DNA from: Scilla litardierei | Taxonomy: Eukaryota; Streptophyta; Magnoliopsida; Asparagales; Asparagaceae | Direction: 5' to 3' | Assembly (NCBI GenBank): GCA_030789695.1 | Contig: CM061142.1 | Span: 284,458,165-284,522,164, forward strand | DNA length: 64,000 bases | Part shown: positions 1-10,771 of the stretch, piece by piece | How the letters are laid out: every line of letters begins with the position of its first letter | Position numbering within the stretch: the first letter of the stretch is position 1 | Notes under the pieces: generated by a model | What the model was told of the DNA's origin: nothing | Databases searched by the model: none | The model's input: the letters and a program-made list of their open reading frames with translations, nothing else | Made by a program: the position numbers and the translations under genes

Positions 1-985
1 TCACTAAATATAGAACCAACACTTGCAACACTAACTCCCCATAACAGGAGAGACGAATGGTCAATACTCTCCTCGCACACTTCAAGTGTCACATAACCAA
101 AGACCTATCGACAGGCCTCGCCTCGAAGCTAGGTCAAAGATCTAAGTGACATTGTTCACGTATAGGTTCGTACAACGACCTCAAGTATAAGGACCAACTA
201 GCCTATCATCACTGGAAGTTATCACTGACAGCTTGTTATGTTAACCATGTGATAATTCTCATTGGGTCGTTCAGTGAACTCATTCTCCAATGAGCAATTG
301 TGTCTCGTCTCCGACTTCTCCAAGTCGAACGACCATGAGATCATCGTCACCACTCGGTGAAGACAAATACACAATGGTCTATCCGATGTTTCAATATCCT
401 TTCCTCGAAACATCTACGACCATGAACGATTTTAGACTTATGCTTACTAACGGTCAAACAATTGTCCATGATCGAGATCCTCATTTCGATATTTGTTTAA
501 CCTCGTATAAAGTATCTGGACTTTACCTAAGTTCTAATGTCGACTACATTATTAGTAACTTAGGTAAATTCTTACCAAACAACTTATTGTTATTTTGAAC
601 AAGATGTTTGTACACATATACAGAGATAAATTTCCTCGGGGACATACACATCTACCAACACGTTCGATTTGGAGAAATCTGAGACAAGACACATAGGCTC
701 ATTAGAGAACGAGTTCACCGAATGACCGAACGAGAGCTGCTCCATAGAATGCTCATATTGACCTGTCAATGGTAGCTCTCAAGTGATGATAGGCAAGCAT
801 GTCCTTTTACTTGAGATCATTGTACGAGCCTATGTGTGAATGGTGTCATTTAGATCTCTGACCTAGCTTTGAGACAGGGCCTATCGAAAGGTCTTTGGTT
901 GGGTGGCACTTGAAGCGTGCGAGGGGAGTAGTGGCCAAGAGAGGATTCATCTTTCCCGTATGTGGGGAGTTAATGTCGCAGAATC
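1..985. repeat. Large imperfect inverted repeat (foldback)
   Basis: Positions about 1-331 and 660-985 are imperfect reverse complements, separated by a loop of about 330 bp. Clear matches include the GTGTCTCGTCTCCGACTTCT stretch near 300 against its diverged complement near 670-695, and the GTTCACGTATAGG area near 155 against 815-845. The left arm reaches the window edge, so the true end is not visible. The shape fits a foldback or long-TIR DNA transposon, or two head-to-head copies of one repeat. The loop has a 102-codon frame (290-598) resembling nothing I recognise. Confidence 0.7.
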
Positions 986-1498
986 AGTACGACCTTTAGC
1001 AGAATTCCTTGGCAGATGTATGTTGGGTATGATAAAACAAAGACAAGCTAAGACTGAACGATGTTGATCAAATCGCAAAGCTATTAGGGGTTGACAGTCA
1101 ACCCTCCCTTAGTCTGTGCAGTGACATAGCATTGACGAAGGGATTAAAACTTCAGAATTCATCACTGACATAGCCAGAGGTAGTCCTGACAATGTTTATG
1201 TCACGGGACAGACTACATATGATGATACCAAACTAGGGACGGCAACTGCTGATCGTGGTCACTGTCGTCGGGGGCTATGAGTCCTACTTATAGTAAGGCC
1301 AGGCTATAGGGTCTCGCATAGGCTGAGATCCTCGTCCAAGTAATAAGAGGAATATACATATGATGCATGGGAATTAAAATGGTTGCAATTAGTTGCGAAG
1401 AAGATTTCGGTCACATATGAAGTGACGTGAAATATCGAGCCTACCAAAAGCATAGAAAACCCAAAACAGGGTCCCAGACCCACTTGCCTGAGCCCGAG
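986..1498. other. No recognisable feature
   Basis: About 500 bp next to the inverted repeat with no coding frame, repeat or motif that I can support. It may be the outer part of the same repeat. Confidence 0.5.
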
Positions 1499-1890
1499 CA
1501 TGGACTCAGGCTAGCCTAAACCTCTGGTTTGGGCTAACTCGAGGGCAACTCAGGCGAAGCCTGAGGTTTGCTCAGGCTTGGCCCAAAATTTGGTCTGGGC
1601 ACGCCCAGGCGCTAACTCGGGCGCTATCCCGAGTGCAGTTCGGGCTAAGCCTGAGTTGCGCTCGGGCCAGGCCCTACTGGACTCAGTTGGCCCAGGCTTT
1701 GGCCTGGGCGCCCGGGCGTTGGGCCGGGGAAGCACCCGAACCCGACGCTAACCCAGCTCGGGTGCATGCTCGAACCCTGGTGCGCCTGAACCCAGGCGCT
1801 AACCCAGTTTGGGCGATCCCGAGTTGTGGTCACACACCAGAACCCGGGTATGCCCAAGTAATAGCTTGGGCGTGCCCGCGAGTTGAGGGT
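1499..1890. repeat. GC-rich degenerate short-motif repeat zone
   Basis: Variants of GGCTTGGCC, CCCAGGCGCTAACCC and CTCGGGC recur at irregular spacing for about 390 bp, in clear contrast to the AT-richer flanks. Several frames are open on both strands only because the composition is skewed. I read it as low-complexity repeat expansion, possibly inside an old LTR. Confidence 0.55.
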
Positions 1891-4241
1891 CTGCAGACAT
1901 GTTTGGCGTGATTTTTGGGATATTTTGAGGGCTCGGTTCAGGCGTCAAACGACCTTGAAATTGAGTGTCGTCAGTATCTATGTGATCTCCGTTTGAAGCT
2001 CTAAAAAAGATATCTCATTTTGCTTCTTGGGCTTACCGGAGAGGGAGAATATATTAATCAAACTTTAGTCCTTAAAGGGGAAAACTTGGGTTAATTTGGA
2101 TTCTAAATTTTAGTACTATACCGGTTATGTTACTAATCTGAAGGCTCAGCTTACCTTATAAATAGGGTCATCATCTTCCTCTTAGCCTTACATCAAGTCT
2201 AAATAAATGGAGCTTATCATAATTAAGTGAGCAAATCTAGATTAAAAGGAGACCAAATTTTTCCCTCATTTTCAGCTTTATTCCCTCTTTCAAGTTCTAG
2301 CAAAACTTGAAGGACTCTGGATTTGATCCGAAGCTTGAGGTAGTGGTTCCAGCTAAGGTGAAACTTTCCGGGGCAAGTGGTCGGCTCTAGACGAGGTGTT
2401 GCGAACGCTCCGAGACATCGCCATAAGGATATTGGTTTTGGAACTGCAAAAACAAGGGTATGTTCTTTTAAGCGTTTTATTTTATAGCAGTTAATATTAG
2501 ATATGTCTGTGTGAGGTCGGTTCTCCTTCCTCCTTCGATAGTAATGGTCTCGCAAAAGTTTTTTTTTATTCTGTAGGGTTTTTTTCCCCATAAAAACCGT
2601 TTTTATAATTTTTCTTCTTTCGCTGCTTCCCACGTCTGCCAAGCATAGGGCTAGATGATATGAAAAGCCATATGTAAGTCTGTTCAAAACCCTTCAGGTG
2701 TAACCGTTCCCCATTCCTACAAGTTAACGGAGCGTCTCCGTCATCGGATATCTCCAAATCAACCCACATATAGGGATACTTGCCCAAAAAAAACTCCTCC
2801 TCCTTTCTCCCGCTTGATACTGACTTAATCATTGGAGTCGAATCGGGGGGTCATCTCCCATTTTTCTCTGACGTGTTTTTTCTATGCGTTTTAGGCGGTG
2901 TTAAAGGAGTCTCTCTTAGCCCGACAAAATCTTGTCCAGCTCCCTATTACGTGAATACTCGCCCCCGTCAGTCAGGTCACGGCGGCCCCGTAAGAATCTA
3001 GCCAACAACATCAACTAAAAAGAAAACACCTTAAACTTCTAAAGTGTGCATTCAAGAATATAACTTAGAAGGTAAACATAAAAGTGGCGTTTGCAATTTA
3101 CCCTAAAATGTAAATGTTTTCCACAATTCATCTTACATAAATTTTCGCTTGAACATTTATATGCTTTTATGTTGGTCATGGGATCTTCGGAACAACCGTC
3201 AACGTGGCCGACAAGAACCAGGCGCATTGATTGCCGGTGAACATGGAAAGTGGTGTGGCGTAATAAAGAAATAAAGATCTTCGGCGCGAAAATAACGACC
3301 GGGCGGCGACTTTTCCCGCCAATTTACACCGGTCCAAGTGAACTGCGACGGATGCACCGCTCCTGCCCCACCCCTTGTCTTTGTGAAGAGGCAATAAATA
3401 GGCGGGCGGGGTTCCCAACGTACGAGGAGACAGCATTTGCGGGGCGAACGAGTTGATGGTGTGTAGGAACGGCCAAATGCCTGTATAAATTACAAATTAT
3501 TGGCGGTGTGTGGATGCAAATCGAACCCGTGGAGGATTCAAGTTTGGTGTCCAATAATTAACTTAGTTCATAAGTCGCGTATAGTTTCTTAATTAAATCT
3601 GTGCAAATACTCTTACGCGAACGCGAGCATGAAAATGGGTCATGCCTCACTGACTAATCATATCAAGAAATGTCTTCTGTTGGACAATCTAAGCCCCTTA
3701 AAAGGACATGAGGTCATCTGTCACCGCTGCGCTGTGGGCACAAAAGCAAAGCTGGCTCCTGACACGCCCAAAGTTCAATGCCCAGATTCAGCTTGATCAC
3801 AGCTGGCTGCTTTGAACAGTGGTTCAGTTGACTTGTGTGCTCATTCCAAATTGTTTGGCAACAATGTCTCATGCTTCACCGGACACCAACATTTATACAT
3901 ATAATTTTTTTAAAAAAATAAAGGAGATTAGGTGAGTTCAAATCTGAAGCAAAATCAAGGAGGTTGCACGAAGAAATGTACGACGTGGGCCTTTGTGGTT
4001 CTGCGTTCTCACGCCAACCTTGCTGCTTTTGGTCTGTTGCCCAATCGAGTGAAAGTATTCCTTTTTTTTATTTTGTTTTTATTTTGATTTTGGAATTTGA
4101 ACTTCGTCTTCTCAAGTTGGCGGGAAAATTGACCCAAACGTACTTCGCGCCATGCTTTTGGGTAACAGGCCTCAGCTTTTTTTAAACTTTTTTTAAAAAT
4201 CCTCGATATCTCAATGGTTTAAAAAAGAGATTATTTCGTCG
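1891..4241. other. Non-coding, probably old LTR-derived DNA
   Basis: No convincing gene. Around 1985-2480 the layout looks like a promoter and leader: a TATAAAT box at 2157-2163 followed by a leader and a possible splice donor (AAG|GTATGT) near 2457. This would suit a decayed LTR. The rest, 2480-4241, is mixed-composition DNA with homopolymer runs and no motif I can defend. Short frames in 2223-2832 and 3039-3554 overlap on both strands and show no domain. Confidence 0.4.
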
Positions 4242-4313
4242 TGTTATAAACGGGCTTTTATAGGCCCATCTGTGTATTGGGTTGGGTATCCACCCATTAT
4301 GTAACACTACATC

Positions 4314-4321
4314 TATAAATA
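4314..4321 (+). promoter_or_regulatory. TATA box of Copia-H LTR
   Basis: TATAAATA inside the short LTR. Tat-1 begins four bases downstream at 4326, so it separates this box from its leader. Confidence 0.6.
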
Positions 4322-4325
4322 CAGG
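4321..4325. repeat. Target site duplication of Tat-1, left copy
   Basis: ACAGG, repeated exactly at 11734-11738 directly after the right LTR. Confidence 0.95.
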
Positions 4326-5287
4326 TGTTACGCCTATTTGACCGAGACCCGTAAAGCACGAGCCCAGGAGCCCGACTACTGGTCAAAAGCCCATCTGCGT
4401 CCTCAAAGCCCATTCGACAAAGGCCCTACAAGGGACATCCTCGAACGTCGATCCGACCCAGCCCCAATAACCCGTTGGTCGCTCGCCCACTCCTGCGAAA
4501 ACCACTCCCCCGGACACGCGACCACTAAATAGCGATAATGGGGAGGTGCTGAGATGGCGGAGAGAGCGGCGGCGAGGGGGGACTGATGGGGCACGATCAA
4601 TGGCGGACGTGTGACGTGGGTCAGAGGCAATCACGCGGGAGCTCTACAAAAGGGCCAGGAAGACGACGAAGAAAAGGACCGCATCTCAGGTAACAAAACC
4701 TAAGGTACTCCATCAACGACCTCGTTCCCCCAATTCATCTCCTTCCTCCCCCGCTCGCGCCGAGAGACGCCGTTACGATCTCCTCACGAGTCGAACCGTC
4801 TCCGCCGGGCCTCCTTTCTCAGATCACTATCTGACTTAGGCATCGGAGGGGATTTGGCCGGAACCAAGGTCCGGCCCCCTGACGAGCGTTCTCATCTTCG
4901 CAGGTGGACAGCAGATCAACGGGCCGAGGCTACCCCTCGCCCCTCTCCGACCACTCGATCAACCGGACAGTGAGGCTTCCCCTCACCGTCAGCCTGCTGT
5001 GGCCGAGCACGTCCTACCAAGGCCGAGCGTCCTAATCGGGTCCGAGATTCTCCCTCGCCACCCGTCGGCCGTGCACCTACCCGGGCGACTGAGGCTACCC
5101 CTCGTCCCCCTATCAGCCGAGGCCGAGCACACCTGTCCGAGGCCGAGCGTCTCAACCAGGTCCGAGGCTACCCCTCGCCCCTTCTGCACCGATTCGAAGC
5201 CCCCGAGGGACCCAAAGCGGGCCCCTTGACCACGTTGACCGGGCTCTCCACGGTCAACGCTTTGTAGTGAGAAAACACTCTGAAACA
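4326..5287 (+). repeat. Tat-1 5' LTR
   Basis: 962 bp, TG...CA, colinear with 10772-11733. It ends just before the PBS. A hairpin lies near its 3' end at 5233-5259. Confidence 0.95.
5233..5259 (+). promoter_or_regulatory. Perfect 9-bp stem-loop near the Tat-1 LTR end
   Basis: CGTTGACCG at 5233-5241 pairs exactly with CGGTCAACG at 5251-5259 around a 9-base loop. It sits 28 bases before the LTR end and is also present in the right LTR (11679-11705). Its role is unknown; a poly(A) or R/U5 structure is possible. Confidence 0.5.
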
Positions 5288-5289
5288 TC

Positions 5290-5307
5290 TGGCGCCGTCT
5301 GTGGGAA
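5290..5307 (+). other. Tat-1 primer-binding site
   Basis: TGGCGCCGTCTGTGGGAA starts two bases after the LTR. TGGCGCCG matches the complement of a tRNA 3' end with CCA; the first eight bases fit tRNA-Asp, but the later bases diverge. Confidence 0.75.
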
Positions 5308-5345
5308 CCGAAGACTGTCCCACGAAGAAGCAAACCACACCTACA

Positions 5346-6980
5346 ATGGCGCGAGCCAGCAATGGAAGGAAGCGCATGACCCCCATCCCGGAGGAGGGGA
5401 ATGGCGCATCTAATGGCAACCCCGAGGACACGCACGTCGACGGCCACCCCGCCCACTCAGCCGAAGAGACCGGCGGCTCAGAACTGGCCACACAGGGACA
5501 GCTCCGTGCCCTGGCTCAGGAGACCAACGCGAGCCTCCAGACGTTGGTCGCGACGGTACAACAGCTTGTCGGCCCCGCGCCGTCCGACGGAGGCGCGTTG
5601 AACGATAGCCACCGATGGGCGGGGGGTCCCCCGCACTTGCGGTCCGCGGTGGTCGACGACCACGGGACCCGGAAACCGAACGCAGAGCGTCGGTTCACGC
5701 GGTCCGGCTCCCGTCAGGCGAGGTCACGAGCCTCCTCGCCCTATCGTGAAAGAAGCCGAAGAGAGACCGAGGGGACGAACGGCGAATCGATGACGGCATC
5801 GTCCCGTCGATCACGGTCGTCCCGCCGCAGGAGAAGCGAACGACACCACTCAAGAGACCGATCACGGCGGAGCAGGAGCTCCCGCAGGAGGAGTCGGGAG
5901 CATCGGGTCAGCCCGACCCCCAGCGTGGCGAAGGCTGCGGAGCCAGCCCCGCCGACGCCGGTGCTACCTCCACCCCCGATTGAGCCGGAAGCAGGCGAAT
6001 ACCGCATCCCCGGAGGCATCCACGGGGACCGGTGTCCCTTATCACGGAGAATAACCGACGCCCGGGTCCCCTCTCGATTCAGGATCCCGGTGCTGGGAAA
6101 GTACGACGGAATAGGAGACCCGGCACACCACGTGATGGACTACGAGGGGGACATGGCTTTCCAGGGAGCTGACGATGACCTGCTTTGCCGGGGCTTCTAT
6201 TCTACTCTCAGGGGAGCGGCGAGGATCTGGTACCACAGCCTGCCCGGCCGCTCCATCGACAGTTTCGAGCAACTCGCCCAGTTGTTCTGCAAACAGTTCA
6301 TGGCGGGGAGGCTGATCAAACCTGGTGCTGAGCATCTGTTCAACATAGTGCAAGGCCCGGCCGAGCCACTCCGACAGTTCATGCGCCGCTTCAATGCGGA
6401 AAGGCTAAACGTGAACAACCCACCCGACCTGGTGGTCCAGACGGCTCTTAAGAAAGGGCTTCGCCACAGGGGCCTCAAGAAGTCCCTACACAACGACCCC
6501 CCGAAGGACCTCCCCGGGATCATGGCAAGGGCCGAACGCTTCATGCTGACCGAGGAGGCCTTGGCCGAGGATGCGGGAAAAACCGCTCGAGGGACCAAGC
6601 GTGACGACGGCGGACGAGCTAGCCCCGAAGGGTACCGGACCGAGAAGAGGCAGAGGAACAGGCAGCGGGGAGAAAGCGCGAGGGACACCACCCCAGACGC
6701 CATTCTCGCCCAAGTACAGAAGGAAGAGCGAGCTGATCGCCCCCCACCGAAGGCTAAAAGAGGCGGGAAGAACCGAGAGAAGTACTGTAAGTACCATAAG
6801 GACGATGGTCATGACACGGAAGATTGCTGGCATTTGAAGAAGGACATTGAGAAGCTGATGAGCCGAGGGCATGCCAGGAATCAGGCCGACGAGCCGGCCC
6901 ACGGAGAAGGGACCTCCACGCAGCCGGACAAGGGGAAGAAGATCAACACCATCCAAGGCCCCCTCCGCATCATAGAGTGA
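5346..6980 (+). CDS. Tat-1 Gag polyprotein
   Basis: An intact frame of 544 residues, starting at the first ATG after the PBS. The frame is open further upstream, but only through a GTG inside the PBS. The protein forms the cytoplasmic particle that packages element RNA. Residues about 140-190 are rich in Ser-Arg and Arg runs. Residues about 255-400 carry the retrotransposon Gag core, including ARIWYHSLPG and FCKQFMAG. Near residue 479 there is a Cys/His cluster (YCKYHKDDGHDTEDCWHLK) typical of this Gag class in place of a plain CCHC knuckle. The frame ends with TGA and no pol follows. Because the element is young and this frame is unbroken, it may still be made. Confidence 0.9.
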   Translation: MARASNGRKRMTPIPEEGNGASNGNPEDTHVDGHPAHSAEETGGSELATQGQLRALAQETNASLQTLVATVQQLVGPAPSDGGALNDSHRWAGGPPHLRSAVVDDHGTRKPNAERRFTRSGSRQARSRASSPYRERSRRETEGTNGESMTASSRRSRSSRRRRSERHHSRDRSRRSRSSRRRSREHRVSPTPSVAKAAEPAPPTPVLPPPPIEPEAGEYRIPGGIHGDRCPLSRRITDARVPSRFRIPVLGKYDGIGDPAHHVMDYEGDMAFQGADDDLLCRGFYSTLRGAARIWYHSLPGRSIDSFEQLAQLFCKQFMAGRLIKPGAEHLFNIVQGPAEPLRQFMRRFNAERLNVNNPPDLVVQTALKKGLRHRGLKKSLHNDPPKDLPGIMARAERFMLTEEALAEDAGKTARGTKRDDGGRASPEGYRTEKRQRNRQRGESARDTTPDAILAQVQKEERADRPPPKAKRGGKNREKYCKYHKDDGHDTEDCWHLKKDIEKLMSRGHARNQADEPAHGEGTSTQPDKGKKINTIQGPLRIIE

Positions 6981-7190
6981 GCAGGCAACGTCCCTCTCCC
7001 CGGTGGCAGCCTAAGTATGAGGGAGTTAAATAGTTTTACATCCCTCTGCTTAGCTTCATTTCCTTTTTTCCATTTCCTCCAAATGTACCGGTCCGACAGG
7101 ACTCTTGAGAGTACAAACGCACTCCTTTTGTTGTCTTTATTTAAAATCCCGACGGAGTTGACATGTCACCAATAACGCAAAAGGCCGGGG
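6981..7190 (+). other. Spacer after Tat-1 gag
   Basis: Short AT-richer stretch between the gag stop and the tandem repeats. No coding signal. Confidence 0.5.
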
Positions 7191-7730
7191 ACCACCGCCT
7201 CACTGGAGGAGGAAGAGGAGCTTTGCCCTCGCCGAACCGACTCCATCGCTCATAAGTCTGGGGGCGATTCCCCCAGCAGACGCGGACGCCGACCGGTCCT
7301 AAGCCGAGGAGCTTTGCCCTCGCCAACCGACTCCAGTGCTCATAAGTCTGGGGGCAATTCCAGCAGGCACGACCGGTCCTAAGCCGAGGAGCTTTGCCCT
7401 CGCCGACCGACTCCAGAGCTCACAAGTCTGGGGGCAATTTCCCCAGCAGACACGGACGCCGACCGGTCCTAAGCCGAGGAACTTTGCCCTCGCTGACCGA
7501 CTCCTGCGCCCCTAAGTCTGGGGAGAATCCCCCCAAGACCGGTCCTAAGCCGAGGAGCTTAGCCCTCGCCGACCGACACCAGCGCTCATAAGTCTGGGGG
7601 CAATTCCCCCAGCAGACACGGACGCCGACCGGTCCTAAGCCGAGTAGCTTTACCCTCGCTGACCGACTCATGCGCCCCTAAGTCTGGGGAGGATCCCCCC
7701 AGCCAGCGCCAGCTTCGTCCATTCCTAAGC
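7190..7730 (+). repeat. Tandem repeats of 75-92 bp carrying PPT-like motifs
   Basis: About six units, each with ACCGGTCCTAAGCCGAG, GCTTTGCCCTCGCC, GACCGACTCC and AAGTCTGGGGGCAATT (or a shortened TCTGGGGAGAAT form), often followed by CCCCCAGC. Unit starts fall near 7213, 7301, 7380, 7470, 7545 and 7640. GGGGGCAATT is exactly the core of the true PPT at 10764. Spacer repeats at this place are a feature of Tat-type elements. Confidence 0.85.
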
Positions 7731-8108
7731 CAAGAACAAGGCGACAACGCAAAGTACACAAGAAATCCAAGTAAGTCGATTTCGTTTATAATAGCTAACA
7801 AGAGTACAAAAATGCGTCTTATTTACAGGGGATCAAAGCGAAGGGAACACCCTACAAACAATCTACTCACGAAGAATGACAGAGTTCTTCGCCTACAGAA
7901 GCTAGATCGACACCGACAGAGCAAAATTGGTTGACAAAAGACCCGAAGTAGGTAGCCCAAGCTAGCAGCCATGCAACCAGCAATTATTGGCCATGAAGCC
8001 GATAACGAAGCCGAAGGAGATAGCGGGGGCCAGGGATCCATTTCAAGTAGACTGGCCCAAAGCGAAGCGAATGCTTAAAAATTTGAGGATAAGGCCGGGA
8101 GGGACGGC
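7731..8108 (+). other. Spacer between tandem repeats and antisense gene
   Basis: No sense-strand coding frame. It would hold the 3' UTR and poly(A) region of the antisense gene, which ends at 8109. Confidence 0.4.
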
Positions 8109-10154
8109 TTAGGGAGATCGAGCTCGGGAGGACACATCCTCGGGCACTTCGCCCTGCTCGGAGCGAGGGGGACCGACCGGCGGTGGGGCTTGCCGAACAC
8201 GCTCCGCACATTCCCGGAAAGAAGACTGGACGACTTCGACGATCCGAGGGGCGATGAGGTCTTCATACTTACCGAAAGCTCCCCTGAGAACCTCGAAGAT
8301 CCTCTTCCCCAGGGTCTCGACGACGCCCTTCTCCACCTCCTCTGCAAGCCGCACCACCTGGCGCCGATCCGACAGTTCCCTCTGAAGCTCCTCCTTCTCC
8401 AGGCGGAACGACTCCGCCGCTTCCTCAGCCGACTGATGAGCATCCTCCAGCTTTCCCTGGAGGTCACCCACTCGTCCCTCCAACTCGGCCACACGGAGGT
8501 TGAGACGCCGAGACTCCATCTGGGCCTCCGTCATAGCCACCTCAGCCGCCCCGGCCCGCTCCTGAGCCCTCATGGAGGACTCCTCCAGCTCCCTCAAGCG
8601 GACGGCTCGACACTGCAACTCCACAGCGAGCGCTGAACCCTGAAAAGACGAGACATGGGCTAAGAAGAGAATAAAGAGAAAGAGAGGATAGCAAGATAAC
8701 CGAACCTGTTGAAGGATCCAGACCAAGGAATCTGACATCTTGTCGGCCGGGATCTTCTTGAGGAGGCTGCGGTCCCGGGGAGGGACGGAGACCTCGGCAA
8801 CCTGCTGGGCCAGGGCTCGGTCAACAAACATCGAACTCCCAGGGACGACGATCGAAGCCAAGTCGCTCGCCAACAAGGCCCCGACCCCTGGTGATACGGG
8901 CGAAGACGCTGCGAGGGGGGTGGCTGGCAAAGCTATCGAAGGATCCCCGGCGGACGCCACGGGAAGCGCGGAACCTTCCGGACCGGAGGGATCCACGTCC
9001 TCCTTCCTCTTCTTTCCACCGTGGGGTTCCGAAGGCGTCGGAGGGGAACGCTTCCGCCTCGCGCCATCCTCACCCCCCGGAAGGGGATCGCCAGAAGAAG
9101 AGGCGGGAGGCGCGGCCACCACCTTACCCACGAAAGGCTCGGCTCGGCGCACTTCCTCCTCAACGGTCCTCCGAGGCGCCCTTCCAGAGGTACTACCTCG
9201 GCTCCGAGCGGCTCCACGACGGATCAGCTCATCGACGTCACGGACGAATTCGCGGCCAGCCATCCCTGCAAAGGAGACCGAAATCAGGATGAGTCATAGG
9301 GCGATCCGGGGATGAAAAAGCGACCTACCCGGAGACCACAAGACGACCTTCAGGAGTAGGTCGTCCAACAAAGACCAGATGGTCTTCGTTTCCAAAGGAA
9401 GAGCCAACAGAAGCGCAGCGGCTGCCCGGTCGGCGTCTGAGAGAACTAACGACGGGCGAGGATGGACAGAACTGCCCCAGCTTGTTAGAATCTGGGCCTC
9501 CCCCAAGAAGACCACGAAAACATAATCCGAGTTCCAATCCCCTGACCAGCGGGGTAACCCGATCAGGCATTCCCTCCTCGAACGAGCTCGGAGTAGCAGC
9601 CATGACCCCGGACCGACCGTCTGGACCTGGTAAAAGTGGAAGAGAAGGGGGAGAGTCGGCTCCAGACCACGGGAACAGCAGAGCGTTACGAAGCCCGTCA
9701 GTACCGCGATCGAACACGGGGTGAACTGACACAGGGACACTGTGAAATGTTCCATGACCTGGATGAAGAAGGGATGGAGCGGGAAGCGAAGACCCATGCG
9801 GAACATCTCGACGTAGACGCCGACCTCATTGCTCCTTGGAAGGCAAATCCGCTCGTCGACAAATGGAACCCGAACCTCGTATGGGAAGCAGAGATATCTC
9901 TCCCGGATCTCCGCGGCCACCGAAGGAGGGGTCCTCGACGGCGTACGGAGGACAACCGGGGGCACATTAAGCCGTACGGCGGCCGACGCCACGTCATCAC
10001 GGGCGTAGTCGGGAAAAAGTTTCTCCTTCCCCTTATCCTGAAGAGAACGACTCCCGGCGGGGGAACTAGACTCCCCTAGCCGGGGTTCACCCCGCCCGGA
10101 CTCCGGAGGACCCCTCGTCCTCCGGCCAGAACCGCCTATCCTAAGAGCAGCCAT
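8109..10154 (-). CDS. Antisense three-exon gene of Tat-1 (putative gypsy-type transposon domain plus coiled coil)
   Basis: Read on the minus strand: exon 1 10154-9329, exon 2 9265-8706, exon 3 8639-8109. Introns of 63 and 66 bp have GT...AG ends and phases 1 and 0. Splicing gives one open frame of 638 residues. Exon 1 holds a region (residues about 80-250) with GVYVEMFRMGLRFPLHPFF followed by a hydrophobic block, which I recognise as the plant 'putative gypsy type transposon' family (Pfam Transposase_28). Exon 3 is Glu/Arg/Leu-rich and predicted coiled coil (ELEGRVGDLQGKLEDAH). Exon 2 is basic, with a KKRK cluster that could be a nuclear signal. Biochemical function is unknown. A diverged, broken copy with the same introns lies in Tat-2. 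Confidence 0.8.
8640..8705 (-). other. Intron 2 of the Tat-1 antisense gene
   Basis: 66 bp, phase 0. Donor CAG|GTTCGG, pyrimidine-rich body, acceptor TTTTCAG|GG. It has no stop and its length is divisible by three, so retention would add 22 hydrophobic residues instead of breaking the frame. Confidence 0.7.
9266..9328 (-). other. Intron 1 of the Tat-1 antisense gene
   Basis: 63 bp, phase 1. Donor CCGG|GTAGGT, acceptor CCTTTGCAG|GG. Joining 9329 to 9265 keeps the frame. Confidence 0.75.
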
Positions 10155-10297
10155 AGGATGAAAGCAAGAGAGGAATTACCTATTTTCAACTAGTTTGGAG
10201 AGGGCAAAGAAGCGAAGGCGACGGGGAACTCCGAGTTGCTGAAGGCTTCGAATACCGGGAGGAACAAAGGAGAAGTGGAGATCAACACAACTGGGGA

Positions 10298-10306
10298 TCT
10301 TATATG
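10298..10306 (-). promoter_or_regulatory. TATA-like box of the antisense gene
   Basis: CATATAAGA on the minus strand, about 145 bp upstream of the ATG at 10154, at a sensible distance for a TATA box and short 5' UTR. Confidence 0.5.
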
Positions 10307-10761
10307 CCAGGGGAGAATTCGAAGCGCCTGACAAGAATGCGTGGCGAGGCTCGAAGAGTCGGCGGCGTTCCGAAATTGGCGCCAGTCGAAGTCCAATCGA
10401 TCCGCCTCATCATGACCTGCATTTATGGCCTCGCCTCGGTTGAAGCGCCGCTCTGAATCCCAGGAGACATAACGGGTGATCTGAGCGAGCCGAGGCTGAT
10501 CGACCCCACCAATGGCGGCTCACAAACCCTTCGGCTTCTCGAACTTAAGGCGACTCCGCGAGCGGCGGGGATAAGCTTGCCGCTACACGTGGCAACATCT
10601 GAAGGTCGACGGCGTTTCGGAACCCGCGCCTTAAAAACATCGAACGTGCCAACTCATGATGACGACTAATAAATGAGTCGGCATCGACTGGCGAGCTCGT
10701 CAAAATCGGCAGATGTCACATCGGCCGAGCCGAACCGGCCGAGGCCGATCAACCCGACCGA

Positions 10762-10771
10762 TGGGGGCAAT
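10762..10771 (+). other. Tat-1 polypurine tract
   Basis: TGGGGGCAAT directly before the right LTR (TGTTACG). It primes plus-strand DNA synthesis. Confidence 0.8.

Larger units (their letters stand above)
4242..4325 (+). repeat. Copia-H 5' LTR, first part
   Basis: Begins TGTTATAAACGG and continues after the Tat-1 insertion at 11739-11768, ending TTTACA. Together they make a 114-bp TG...CA LTR, unusually short. The left edge is inferred from the TG start and expected length, because the 3' LTR is not available for comparison. Confidence 0.55.

Noticed and set aside
4999..5456. 155-codon and similar frames over the Tat-1 LTR and gag start
   Set aside because: Antisense shadows of the LTR and gag. 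The right LTR keeps some frames open only because it is nearly identical.
7190..7730. CRISPR-like spaced repeats
   Set aside because: Units are directly adjacent tandem repeats without unique spacers, in a plant retrotransposon. The same applies to 49432-49815 and 56850-58490.
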